This document shows, piece after piece, positions 15,204-22,825 of a DNA stretch of 48,296 nucleotides. The stretch is from DASVDE01 sp036381235 (lineage in GTDB: Bacteria; Actinomycetota; Thermoleophilia; Solirubrobacterales; 70-9): assembly GCA_036381235.1 (NCBI GenBank), contig DASVDE010000006.1, positions 1 to 48,296 on the forward strand. The letters are read 5' to 3'. The position numbers and the translations under genes were made by a program. The notes beneath the pieces are model-generated. The model searched no databases and was not told where the DNA came from. It saw nothing but the letters and a program-made list of their open reading frames with translations. Each line of letters starts with the position of its first letter. The first letter of the stretch is position 1.

Positions 15204-15785
15204 CTAGCTATGGCCAGCTCGACTGCCGGAGAGGATGAAGTCGGCGAGAACCAGTTTCTTCTCGATTTCTTGCGTCCGATCGTCATTGATGACGCGTAGG
15301 ACCCAGTCTTTGGCTTCATCTCTCTCTTCGTCGCTCGCCAACATGTCCAAAGTTGAACGAGATGTCGCTCGTATGACTAGCTCGTCGAAGGGAGTTGTTT
15401 CAACCAATTCGGAATTAGCTTTGTCCCTTGCGTCGATCACCCGACGATTGATTCTTGCGTAGGCCGAGCGTTTGGCGAGGTTGTAGAAGTACTCAAAACC
15501 GAACGGTATTTCTTCTACGGTTGCGAACTTCAGGCGCACTAGGCTGAGGTAGCCGGCTCCGACAAGCAGTCCTCGTAGAACAGGGTTGATGCTGTCTAAA
15601 AAACCAGCCTCGGTTAGCAGGGCGTAAAGGGCTATGGCCAATCCGGCGTTCAGCAGAACGAAGACGGCCATTGCCCGGCGAATTACCCATCGACCAGGTG
15701 ACCTGTCGGGAATGGTGAAGATTTGATCCATCTCTAGGTAGGTCACCGTTCCGGCCACCCCGGCAGCGAGCAGGTAGGCAAGCAT
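15204..15785 (-). CDS. Unknown three-helix membrane protein of the AT-richer islet
   Basis: This 193-residue protein has three predicted membrane helices (residues about 3-17, 39-58, 69-85) and a soluble C-terminal half rich in charged residues (RRVIDARDKANSELVETTPFDELVIRATSR). No family is recognised. Its ATG follows the upstream gene's stop by three bases, so the two form an operon and probably a complex. Base composition is unlike the surroundings: line 15361-15420 is 28/60 GC, which suggests horizontal acquisition next to the tRNA. Confidence 0.7.
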   Translation of the reverse strand: MLAYLLAAGVAGTVTYLEMDQIFTIPDRSPGRWVIRRAMAVFVLLNAGLAIALYALLTEAGFLDSINPVLRGLLVGAGYLSLVRLKFATVEEIPFGFEYFYNLAKRSAYARINRRVIDARDKANSELVETTPFDELVIRATSRSTLDMLASDEERDEAKDWVLRVINDDRTQEIEKKLVLADFILSGSRAGHS

Positions 15786-15788
15786 TAC

Positions 15789-16277
15789 TCAGTGGGCGTG
15801 TCGAGCCCGCAGAGTTTGGACTGCGTCCTGTATCGCCAGATCCAGATCTTCAGAGTTCTGGGCTACCTGGCGCTCGTCCCGCGGGCGCTGTGCGACAACT
15901 TCCTCGAAAGCCAATTTATGCCGCTCGAGCACGCTGCGCCCAGCCTCCGTCAACTTGATTCGGTTGGAATTCGGAAACTCGATTAAAGCCGCCTCGCGCA
16001 AACCGTCAATTGCCGAGCGTAGTTCGGTCGGTGTAAGGCGAGCTCGGACCGCGACGTCGACGGCACTGGTCTCGATCTCATCGCCAACGACCTCGAGAAC
16101 AAGGAGATTGGTGGCTAGCTCAGGAGACTGATGCTGCTCCCAGGCCAACTCTTCATGGCCCTCTTCGCGCAGTCTCGCTGCGCGACGCAGCTCCCGGCGG
16201 TTAAGCGCTAAAGCGACAACCCCGCTTACCAGGCCACCGATAGCACCGCCGATAAGGACGTTGAATTCGCTGAGCAT
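15789..16277 (-). CDS. Unknown membrane-anchored winged-helix-like protein of the AT-richer islet
   Basis: This 162-residue protein has one N-terminal membrane helix with a glycine-zipper look (VLIGGAIGGLVSGVVALAL, residues 7-25) and then a basic stretch. The domain after it reads like a winged helix: a LLVLEVVGDEIE helix, VAVRARLTPTELRSAIDGL as the recognition region, LIEFPNSNRIKLTEAGRSVLERH as the wing and last helix. The tail is acidic and coiled. A membrane-tethered regulator or sensor is inferred. It is first in a two-gene operon (3-nt gap), with TAGGTT six bases before its ATG. Confidence 0.65.
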   Translation of the reverse strand: MLSEFNVLIGGAIGGLVSGVVALALNRRELRRAARLREEGHEELAWEQHQSPELATNLLVLEVVGDEIETSAVDVAVRARLTPTELRSAIDGLREAALIEFPNSNRIKLTEAGRSVLERHKLAFEEVVAQRPRDERQVAQNSEDLDLAIQDAVQTLRARHAH

Positions 16278-16283
16278 TAGATA

Positions 16284-16289
16284 AACCTA
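16284..16289 (-). promoter_or_regulatory. Minus-10 TAGGTT for the islet operon (leaderless)
   Basis: TAGGTT on the reverse strand ends six bases before ATG 16277. The islet thus uses the same promoter style as the core genes. The remaining 170 bp up to 16460 hold nothing that I recognise. Confidence 0.45.
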
Positions 16290-16460
16290 CCCCCGAGCAC
16301 TGTCAGAAAGATATTTCTCGTCCCGTCGATCTGCAAGCCCTTCCCAGCGTGCCCAGCGACCCTTGCCCAGCTGATGCACATCTTAGAAGGTATCTGAGTA
16401 ATCGGCGTCCATCTCGGTATGACGATTCAGCTCTCGCGGACAAGCCAGATACTTGAACGG

Positions 16461-17849
16461 TTACGAACCGCCGCCCAGCACTCGGGCCTTCTCAGTAGCG
16501 AATTCCTCGTCGGTGAGCACACCTTTCTCATGCAGGGAAGCGAGCCGCTCGAGGCGATGGAGGCGGGCATCCTCGGCGTCCGCGGCCGATGCCGGCACAC
16601 CTGCGGAAGGCGTTTCTCCTCCCCGGCCCACATCGGGCAGGCGCAGTTTCGAGGCCCGCTCGCCGATGTTGGCGTTCTTCATCGCACCCGCGACCTTTTC
16701 CCTGGCGCCGCCGAAGTAGTCCGCAAATGAGGCATCGGGGAACTCGGTCGCGGTCCCTTTGCGCAGCTCGTGGATGCCGAAGGCGGCGAAGGTGGCGACA
16801 AGGAGAGCGGTGAGGAACGAGCGCAGGTTCTGGGTGGGGGCGGAAAGGAAGTAGATGCAGACCACGATCGCCAGTCCCGAGTAGACGTATGCGGGGTAGT
16901 CGCGAAGCGCCGGTGTGAGGAACCTGCGTGTGGCCCGGGCGGAGCCGGTCGGGGAGCCCAGCCACCCGGCGATCGCGAAGAGGATGCCGAAGACGATCAC
17001 GGTCGTGGCGATGCTCGACATCAGCGAGGTGGAGATCGACCAGGCGGCGTCGGCCGCGGGCTTGGCGCTCTCCTCGGCGACGAGCTGGCCGACGACGATC
17101 CCGCCTGCGACTTGGCGGGCGACGATCACGGCAAAGCCGGCGGCGAGTAGGCCAACTCCGCAAAAGAGCACCGTCACCCAGCGTTGGTCGCGGGAGAGGT
17201 AGATCGCCAGCCCGAAAGAGAGGAAGGTCAACAGGGATAGGACCAGCGCCAGTCCTTTGATCGCGACAGCGATGTTCTGCGCCGTCTTCAGCTGGTCGGA
17301 GCGAAGGATCGTGATCTGTCCCGCATCCGGCGGCAGTTTCTGCGCGAGATTGGTCCCAATGCCCACCTGCTCTGCGAGGTTGGTGACCAGGCTGCCGAGA
17401 TTCAGCGTGACATCGCCGCCCTCGGTGGAGACCGCCTCCTTCTTGTCCTCGAGCACGGCGAGAAGCTGCTCGTGCGCGGCGCGATTGGCATCCTGCCAGA
17501 GGCTTTGAGCGGTGGATGTCTTCAGCAGCTGGTCGGCGCCATCGCCTGCCACCTGTCGCAGCCCGCCGGAGACCGGCCCGGCCAGCTGTTTGGTGTCGCC
17601 GGGGAGGATGCCCTCGATCTCCTTCTCGACGTCGACGTTTTCGTAGAGCTGATCGGCCAGGTAGTTGCCCACCGCTGTGCGGATCGTCGAGTTCTGGATA
17701 AGCCGGTCGCTGGTGTCGACCCAGTCGTCGGTGTTCAGCGCCTGGCGCTCTGTCCAGATCGCGAAGACGCTGAAGAAGGCCAGGACCGAACCGAGCACGA
17801 CAAGGGCCTTGACCGTGCGTCGTCGTCCGCGGTTCGGACTCTTCACCAC
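16461..17849 (-). CDS. Multi-pass membrane protein with C-terminal SHOCT domain
   Basis: This 462-residue protein has a first membrane helix near residues 15-33, then an extracytoplasmic region of about 150 residues (TDDWVDTSDRLIQNSTIRTAVGNYLADQLY). Four to five further helices follow (ALVLSLLTFLSFGLAIYL, VTVLFCGVGLLAAGFAVIV and others). The last 35 residues, RLERLASLHEKGVLTDEEFATEKARVL, are a clear SHOCT oligomerisation motif. No enzymatic motif is seen and the function is unknown. It starts with GTG and is divergent from the dioxygenase gene, sharing an overlapping -10 region. Confidence 0.8.
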   Translation of the reverse strand: MVKSPNRGRRRTVKALVVLGSVLAFFSVFAIWTERQALNTDDWVDTSDRLIQNSTIRTAVGNYLADQLYENVDVEKEIEGILPGDTKQLAGPVSGGLRQVAGDGADQLLKTSTAQSLWQDANRAAHEQLLAVLEDKKEAVSTEGGDVTLNLGSLVTNLAEQVGIGTNLAQKLPPDAGQITILRSDQLKTAQNIAVAIKGLALVLSLLTFLSFGLAIYLSRDQRWVTVLFCGVGLLAAGFAVIVARQVAGGIVVGQLVAEESAKPAADAAWSISTSLMSSIATTVIVFGILFAIAGWLGSPTGSARATRRFLTPALRDYPAYVYSGLAIVVCIYFLSAPTQNLRSFLTALLVATFAAFGIHELRKGTATEFPDASFADYFGGAREKVAGAMKNANIGERASKLRLPDVGRGGETPSAGVPASAADAEDARLHRLERLASLHEKGVLTDEEFATEKARVLGGGS

Positions 17850-17857
17850 ACCAGGAT

Positions 17858-17865
17858 GCTATACG
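17858..17865. promoter_or_regulatory. Overlapping divergent -10 elements (SHOCT gene and VOC dioxygenase gene)
   Basis: TATAGC on the reverse strand (17858-17863) ends eight bases before GTG 17849. TATACG on the forward strand (17860-17865) ends seven bases before GTG 17873. The two boxes share four base pairs, and only 23 bp separate the start codons. Confidence 0.5.
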
Positions 17866-17872
17866 TGACTGA

Positions 17873-18790
17873 GTGAAGCTAGAGGGAATTCACCACATCA
17901 CGGCAATCACCGAAGACGCGCAGCGAAACGTCGACTTCTACGCCGGGGTGCTTGGGCTTCGCCTGGTCAAGAAAACGGTGAACCAGGACAACCCGACCGT
18001 CTACCACCTCTTCTTCGCCGACGAGCAGGGCAGCGCCGGCTCCGACCTCACCTTCTTCGAGTTCCCGGGCGTGTCGCGCGGAAGGGCGGGGGCGGGAGCT
18101 GTGCACCGGATCGTCTGGCGGGTCGCCTCCGAGGAAGCGCTCGACTTCTGGGAGCGGCGGCTCGCCGGCGAAGGGGTCGAAACCGAGCGGGCGGAAGGGT
18201 CGCTGCGCTTCTCCGATCCAGAGGGCCTCGATCACGAGCTCGTCGTTGTTGCGCTTGAGGACGAGCCGCTGATCGCCGACCACCCGGAGGTCCCCGCCGA
18301 GCTGGCGCTGCAGGGATTCCATGCTGCGCGCGCCTTCAGCGCTGTGCCCGGCGCGAGCGACGAGCTGCTGAAGGCGCTTGAGATGGAGCGCTCCGGAGAG
18401 GGCTGGGAAGCGCGGGGCGCCACTCGGGGAGGCCTCTACCTCTACGACGAGCCGCCGGCCGAGCGGGCGCTGCAGGGCGCAGGCAGCGTCCACCACATCG
18501 CCTGGGCCTCGGCGATCGACGAGCACGAACAGTGGCGGGAGCGGGCGATAGCGGCCGGCGCGCAGCCGACGCCGGTGATCGACCGCTTCTACTTCAAGTC
18601 GATCTATTTCCGTGAGCCAAGCGGGGTGCTTTTCGAGATCGCGACTCTGGGCCCGGGCTTTACCGTCGACGAGCCGCTCGAGCACCTCGGCGAGAAGCTC
18701 TCCCTGCCTCCCGACTTCGAACATCTGCGCGCCGAGGTCGAGCCGAACCTGCGGCCCGTGGTCAATCCCAGGGCGGGCGCCGCTCGGTGA
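17873..18790 (+). CDS. VOC-superfamily ring-cleaving dioxygenase (hydroquinone type)
   Basis: This 305-residue protein has two glyoxalase/bleomycin-resistance modules. The first starts KLEGIHHITAITEDAQRNVDFYAGVLGLRLVKKTVNQDNP, the second is near LQGAGSVHHIAWASAIDEHEQW. Metal ligands are expected at H7, in SVHHIAW, and in EPSGVLFEIATLGPGF. It belongs with the PcpA/LinE/MhqO group that cleaves (substituted) hydroquinones. The next gene overlaps by four bases (GTGA) and resembles maleylacetate reductase, which supports an aromatic-ring degradation role. Confidence 0.82.
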   Translation: MKLEGIHHITAITEDAQRNVDFYAGVLGLRLVKKTVNQDNPTVYHLFFADEQGSAGSDLTFFEFPGVSRGRAGAGAVHRIVWRVASEEALDFWERRLAGEGVETERAEGSLRFSDPEGLDHELVVVALEDEPLIADHPEVPAELALQGFHAARAFSAVPGASDELLKALEMERSGEGWEARGATRGGLYLYDEPPAERALQGAGSVHHIAWASAIDEHEQWRERAIAAGAQPTPVIDRFYFKSIYFREPSGVLFEIATLGPGFTVDEPLEHLGEKLSLPPDFEHLRAEVEPNLRPVVNPRAGAAR

Positions 18791-19788
18791 GCGGGAACTT
18801 CGTCTGGAGGGACGCCGGGCGCACGATCGTCTTTCGGGGCACGGGGGTCCGGGATGCTCCGCAGCTGCTCGTCGAGCACGGGATGGAGCACTTTGAGCTG
18901 CTCTCGACCCCGCGGGCTCTCACCGGCGCCGCGGATCTGGAGGAGGCGGCCACGGCCGTGCACGAGGTCGCGCCCGGCGGGGTCCCCGAGGCGGCCGCGA
19001 CGATCCTCAACCTGGCCCTCTCTCGAAACCTCGTCGCGCTTGGCGGCGGCCGCGTGATCGACACCGCCAAGGCGGTCGCCTCGGTGACCGGCGCCAGAGT
19101 CGCGGCGATTCCGACCACCCTGTCCGGGGCGGAGATGACCGGCATCCACCGCCTGCCCGCCGGCGCCGAGGCCAGGGTCGGCGGGCTGGTTCGGCCCGAG
19201 CTGGCGATCGCCGACCCGGAGGCGATGACCAGCCTGGCCGAGGCCCGGCTCCGCGCAAGCGCGATGAACGCCCTCGCGCATGGCGCCGACTCCCTCTACA
19301 CGCCATTCGCCAACCCGGTCTCCCGGATGACCGCGCTGCGCGGCGCCGAGCTGATCGCGGTCGCCTTGGACCAGCCGGCAGAGGAGCGAGATCGCGCCGC
19401 TCTCGCCCTGGGCTCGACCCTCTGCGGCTATGCGATCGACTCCGCAGCCTTCTCTCTGCACCATGTGATCTGTCAGACCCTGGTCCGCATCTGCGGCGGC
19501 CCTCACGCTGAGACCAACGCCGCAATCCTGCCGCCGGCAATGGCCTTCCTGGTCCCCCGAGTGCCCGACCAAATGTCGGCATTCGCCGATGCCATCGGCG
19601 CCGCCCCCGGTGACCTGGCGACTCGCATACGCGAACTGGGAAACCCGATCGGACTCGGCGAGGCGGGCGCGGACAGGAGCAAGCTCGATCGGGCTCTTGA
19701 CTCGATCCTCGTGCGGCCCGAGTTGGCCTTTACCCCCGACTCCCCAACGCGTGAAGAGCTTCGGGAGCTGATCGAGGCAGCCTGGTAG
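18787..19788 (+). CDS. Iron-type alcohol dehydrogenase family, maleylacetate-reductase-like
   Basis: This 333-residue group III dehydrogenase has a nucleotide-binding motif NLVALGGGRVIDTAKAVA, the AAIPTTLSGAEMTGIHR block seen in maleylacetate reductases, and histidines for the metal in SAFSLHHVICQTL and GPHAETNA. Maleylacetate reductase reduces maleylacetate to 3-oxoadipate after ring cleavage. The GTG start overlaps the dioxygenase stop, so the pair is a two-step operon. A related dehydrogenase acting on another keto acid is the alternative. Confidence 0.8.
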   Translation: MSGNFVWRDAGRTIVFRGTGVRDAPQLLVEHGMEHFELLSTPRALTGAADLEEAATAVHEVAPGGVPEAAATILNLALSRNLVALGGGRVIDTAKAVASVTGARVAAIPTTLSGAEMTGIHRLPAGAEARVGGLVRPELAIADPEAMTSLAEARLRASAMNALAHGADSLYTPFANPVSRMTALRGAELIAVALDQPAEERDRAALALGSTLCGYAIDSAAFSLHHVICQTLVRICGGPHAETNAAILPPAMAFLVPRVPDQMSAFADAIGAAPGDLATRIRELGNPIGLGEAGADRSKLDRALDSILVRPELAFTPDSPTREELRELIEAAW

Positions 19789-19794
19789 CAGTCT

Positions 19795-19810
19795 CGGGCG
19801 GACCCGCCCG
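19795..19810. terminator. GC-rich hairpin CGGGCGGACCCGCCCG after the dehydrogenase gene
   Basis: This is a perfect 7-bp stem beginning seven bases after the stop codon. It has no U-tract, so termination is only suggested. Confidence 0.35.
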
Positions 19811-19836
19811 CCGGTAACTCAGGTCCCTCAACCGTG

Positions 19837-19842
19837 TAGCGC
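19837..19842 (+). promoter_or_regulatory. Minus-10-like TAGCGC before the plsC-gpsA fusion
   Basis: It ends five bases before ATG 19848, with no Shine-Dalgarno. It is weaker than the other elements because the last base is C. Confidence 0.3.
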
Positions 19843-19847
19843 TCTTC

Positions 19848-21515
19848 ATGCAAGAAGAGCATCTTCTTCGCTACCACCGGTACACCCGCCGCCATGGCGT
19901 CAACTGGCCCCTGTACCTGCTGGCGCGGGTCTTCATGACTCCGTTCTTCCTCGTCTACTTCCGTTACGCCCGAGCCGGCCGTGAGCACGCCCGCGGCGTC
20001 AAGGGCGGCCTGATCGTCGCCGCCAACCACCGCAGCTTCCTCGACCCGTTTGCGATCGGCGGCAGCCTGCCCTGGCGACGGCCGATGAACTACGTCGCCA
20101 AGGTGGAGCTGTTCGAGCGCCGCTGGCAGGCCTGGATCCTGTCGCGGCTGGGCGCCTTTCCGATCCGCCGCGGCGAGTCCGACGAGGACTCGGTGGAAAC
20201 GGCTCGGGAAGTGGTCGAGCGGGGGGGCACCGTCTGCATCTTTCCCGAGGGAACGCGAATTCGCCGCGGCGCGCTCGCTTCGCCGAAGCGCGGTGTCGGC
20301 CGCCTCGCCCTGCAGACCGGGGCTCCGGTGATACCGGCCGCTGTGCTTGGAACCGAACATGTGCGGCGCGGCTGGCGAATTCGCCCCCGCAAGGTGAGGG
20401 TCCGGCTCGGTCGCGCGATGACCTTCCCTCGCGCCGCCCGCCCATCCCCGGCGCTCGCCGAGACTGTGACCGCGCGAATCTGGCCCAACGTCGAGTTGCA
20501 GTGGGAGGACATGGGAGGCCTGCCGCCGATGCGCCGCGCCGCGGTCATCGGCGCCGGCAGCTGGGGAACGGCGGTCGCGGTGCTGCTTGCCCGGGGCGGC
20601 CTCGAGGTGCAGCTCGGTGCCCGTACCGCGGAGCAGGCGACGGAGTTGATGGAGGCGGGGGAAAACCGACGCTACCTGCCGGGAGTGCGGTTGCCCGAGT
20701 CGATCGAGGTCCGCCAGGCCTCCGGTATCGAGCTGGCCGGGTTGGACCTCCTCTGCCTGGCTATTCCGTCGAAGTCGCTGCCGCAGGCGGTCGGCGCGAT
20801 CGCCGACAGAGTCGGCTCGCGATGCTCGGTGCTGTTGCTGACCAAGGGGCTGATCGCGCCGCTCGGTCAGCTTCCCTCCGAGTACGTCGGCGAGCGGATT
20901 CGGGCGCGGGCGCTGGCCAGTCTCGGCGGGCCGGCGCACGCTCGCGAAGCCGTCTCCGGATCCGCCGCTCTGGTGCTTGGCTCGAACGACCTCGATCTGC
21001 GCGACCAGCTGGGTGAGGTCTTCGACCGGGCCGGGCTGATCTGCGAGCGCTCCAGCGACGTCACCGGGGTGGAGATGGCCGGTGCGGCGAAGAACGCCGC
21101 CGCCCTGGCCGCCGCCGCCGCCGAGCCGCAGGGGCTGAACGCGGCGGGGATCGCGGCCGCCGAGGTCTGGCGCGAGTGCATTGCCTATGCGATCGGGCGC
21201 GGCGCCGACGCGGAGACCTTCGCCGGCCTGGCGGGGGTCGGCGATCTGACCGCGACGGTGATGGCGCCGAGTGGCCGCAACCGGCGCGCCGGAGAGCTGC
21301 TCGGAGGGGGCATGCCTGCGGCGGAGATCCCCGCCGTGCTTGGGCAGGCGTCGGAGGGGCTCGACACAGTGCCCCTGCTTGCCGGGGCGATTTCTTCCTC
21401 CGGCATCCCGGCAGAGGCATTGAGCGGCTTGGCGGCGCTGATCCGCGGCGAGATCGATCCCGTGGCTTGGGTCGCGGCTCTGCGGCGTACCGAGCGCTCC
21501 CGGGAGGCGGCTTGA
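19848..21515 (+). CDS. PlsC-GpsA fusion: acylglycerol-phosphate acyltransferase plus glycerol-3-phosphate dehydrogenase
   Basis: One 555-residue chain holds two enzymes of glycerophospholipid synthesis. Residues 1 to about 215 are PlsC-like, with NHRSFLD (H61, D66) and FPEGTR (132-137). Residues about 228-555 are GpsA-like, with GAGSWGTA (from 235), LLTKGL, the catalytic lysine in EMAGAAKNAAALA, GVGDLTATV and SGRNRRAGELL. GpsA reduces DHAP to glycerol-3-phosphate; PlsC acylates the sn-2 position. In other actinobacteria the two are neighbouring genes. Internal ATG codons at 20511 and 20529, each preceded by GGGAGG, could also give free GpsA. A possible sequencing fusion is unlikely because no frame break is needed. 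Confidence 0.92.
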   Translation: MQEEHLLRYHRYTRRHGVNWPLYLLARVFMTPFFLVYFRYARAGREHARGVKGGLIVAANHRSFLDPFAIGGSLPWRRPMNYVAKVELFERRWQAWILSRLGAFPIRRGESDEDSVETAREVVERGGTVCIFPEGTRIRRGALASPKRGVGRLALQTGAPVIPAAVLGTEHVRRGWRIRPRKVRVRLGRAMTFPRAARPSPALAETVTARIWPNVELQWEDMGGLPPMRRAAVIGAGSWGTAVAVLLARGGLEVQLGARTAEQATELMEAGENRRYLPGVRLPESIEVRQASGIELAGLDLLCLAIPSKSLPQAVGAIADRVGSRCSVLLLTKGLIAPLGQLPSEYVGERIRARALASLGGPAHAREAVSGSAALVLGSNDLDLRDQLGEVFDRAGLICERSSDVTGVEMAGAAKNAAALAAAAAEPQGLNAAGIAAAEVWRECIAYAIGRGADAETFAGLAGVGDLTATVMAPSGRNRRAGELLGGGMPAAEIPAVLGQASEGLDTVPLLAGAISSSGIPAEALSGLAALIRGEIDPVAWVAALRRTERSREAA

Positions 21516-21521
21516 TGCGAA

Positions 21522-21527
21522 TACGCT
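21522..21527 (+). promoter_or_regulatory. Minus-10 TACGCT for the ECF sigma operon (leaderless)
   Basis: TACGCT ends six bases before GTG 21534, just after the plsC-gpsA stop. Confidence 0.45.
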
Positions 21528-21533
21528 TAATGG

Positions 21534-22094
21534 GTGAGCGGCCCCGAGGAGAACGTCGAGCCGGCGAGCCTCGATCCGGCCGCGAAAGCGGAGCTGGATC
21601 GCGCTTTCGAGGATCTCTACCGTGCGCATCTGCGCGACGTCTACTCCTACGCGTACTACCGGGTGGGCAATCATCACGATGCAGAGGACCTCACCGAGCA
21701 GGCATTCCTTCAGGCCTACAGGCACTTCGATCGGGCGCGCCGCGAGTCCGACGGACGGCCGTTGCGGCCTTGGCTGATCCGCATAGCCCACAACCTGGCG
21801 TCGAACTACCACCGCGATCGCTCGCGCAGGCCCCAGACACCGCTCGACAGCACCGAGCCGATAGCGGCGAGACATGGGACCGAGGCCATCGCCGAGGGGC
21901 GGGAGGAGCTTCGCCAGGTGATAGAGAATCTCGACCACCTTCCCGACGATCGCCGCGAGGCGCTGATCATGCGCTTCGCGCTGGGCATGGACAACCGCGA
22001 GATCGCCCGGGCGCTGGGCCGCAGCGACGGTGCGACCAAGGTGCTCATCCATCGGGCGATCAAACAGCTGCAGGAGGAGATGGCCGATGAGTGA
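21534..22094 (+). CDS. ECF-type sigma-70 family sigma factor
   Basis: This 186-residue protein has region 2 (FEDLYRAHLRDVYSYAYYRVGNHHDAEDLTEQAFLQAYRHF, residues about 25-65; RPWLIRIAHNLASNYHRDRSR) and region 4 (LDHLPDDRREALIMRFALGMDNREIARALGRSDGATKVLIHRAIKQL). There are no regions 1 or 3, which fits an extracytoplasmic-function sigma factor. The GTG start is preceded by TACGCT. The next gene overlaps its stop by eight bases and encodes a small membrane protein, a likely anti-sigma partner. Confidence 0.9.
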   Translation: MSGPEENVEPASLDPAAKAELDRAFEDLYRAHLRDVYSYAYYRVGNHHDAEDLTEQAFLQAYRHFDRARRESDGRPLRPWLIRIAHNLASNYHRDRSRRPQTPLDSTEPIAARHGTEAIAEGREELRQVIENLDHLPDDRREALIMRFALGMDNREIARALGRSDGATKVLIHRAIKQLQEEMADE

Positions 22095-22398
22095 CGTGGA
22101 GCGACTGCTGGCAGACGCGCTCCGCCCGATCGATCCGCCCGAGCGCCTCTCGGGGCGGGTCGAGGACACTCTCTCCGCGGTCACCCAGGCCGCGGCCGAA
22201 GAGCTGTCCGACTGGGCCGAAGAGCTGTCGGAGAGCGAGTTGCGCTCGCTGCGCGATCCCCGCAACTGGGTTCGACCGGTGGTTGCGGTGGGGGCCGGCG
22301 GCGCGGCGACCGGCGCCCTGATCTTGCTCGAGATGCGGCGTCGAGGCCGTCAACAGGCCGGTGGCCGCCTGCGGGCTCTGACCGACCGCCTCAGGTAG
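22087..22398 (+). CDS. Small single-pass membrane protein, putative anti-sigma partner
   Basis: This 103-residue protein has a soluble N-terminal helix-rich part (SDVERLLADALRPIDPPERLSGRVEDTL, then DWAEELSESELRSLRDP) and one C-terminal membrane helix (VRPVVAVGAGGAATGALILLEM) followed by basic residues. It overlaps the sigma gene by eight bases, the usual layout for anti-sigma factors. The zinc motif HxxxCxxC common in ECF anti-sigmas is absent, so this would be a non-ZAS type. The role is inferred from position only. The last eight bases overlap the convergent DUF4383 gene. Confidence 0.65.
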   Translation: MSDVERLLADALRPIDPPERLSGRVEDTLSAVTQAAAEELSDWAEELSESELRSLRDPRNWVRPVVAVGAGGAATGALILLEMRRRGRQQAGGRLRALTDRLR

Positions 22399-22798
22399 CG
22401 GGGGCGGTCCCCACGCGAGCCGGAGTGCCGAAGGCGGCGGCGAGGCCGAGTGCCCCCAATGCCAGGTGGAGGAAGTTGTCACCGACGCTGAGCGGGATCA
22501 GGCTGAGGATCGTTCCGCCGCCGCCGACGACGAAGCCCCAGACGGCGATCGCGGTGTAGAGAGCCCCCGCGTAGAGGGCGTAACGACGCGCCGCGAAGCT
22601 CGCCATCCAGAGGCCGAGGGCGCCCGTCGCGATGTGTAGGAGGTTGATCCAGCCGTTGACGGCAAAGGCCCCCAGCGCGTCGTCGACGTTGCCGGGGCTG
22701 CCCAGCGAGGCGCTGTAGAAGAAGCCGACGATTCCGGCGATCGTCAGCACCGCACCGGCCAGGCTCGCGTAGAGGCGGGCTGGGCTGGGACCTTCCAT
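22391..22798 (-). CDS. DUF4383 four-helix membrane protein
   Basis: This 135-residue protein has four membrane helices and the DUF4383 pattern: a first helix LAGAVLTIAGIVGFFY, then NGWINLLHIATGALGLWMA, YALYAGALYTAIAVWGFV, and DNFLHLALGALGLAAAF. The repeated N-x-LH-x8-LG motifs are the family mark, and its function is unknown. The start ATG 22798 lies seven bases after TACAAT on the reverse strand, and 27 bp separate it from the divergent rhomboid gene. Confidence 0.85.
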   Translation of the reverse strand: MEGPSPARLYASLAGAVLTIAGIVGFFYSASLGSPGNVDDALGAFAVNGWINLLHIATGALGLWMASFAARRYALYAGALYTAIAVWGFVVGGGGTILSLIPLSVGDNFLHLALGALGLAAAFGTPARVGTAPAT

Positions 22799-22805
22799 GG
22801 CGGCG

Positions 22806-22815
22806 ATTGTAGGCT
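22806..22815. promoter_or_regulatory. Overlapping divergent -10 elements (DUF4383 gene and rhomboid gene)
   Basis: TACAAT on the reverse strand (22806-22811) ends seven bases before ATG 22798. TAGGCT on the forward strand (22810-22815) ends ten bases before ATG 22826. They share the TA at 22810-22811, and both mRNAs would be leaderless or nearly so. Confidence 0.6.
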
Positions 22816-22825
22816 CCGCAGCCCC

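Noticed and set aside
16558..16570. GGAGGCGGGC matching the 3' end of tRNA-Thr, as an attachment-site repeat for the islet
   Set aside because: Only ten GC-rich bases match, inside a coding region, and no integrase is present. This is expected by chance at this composition.
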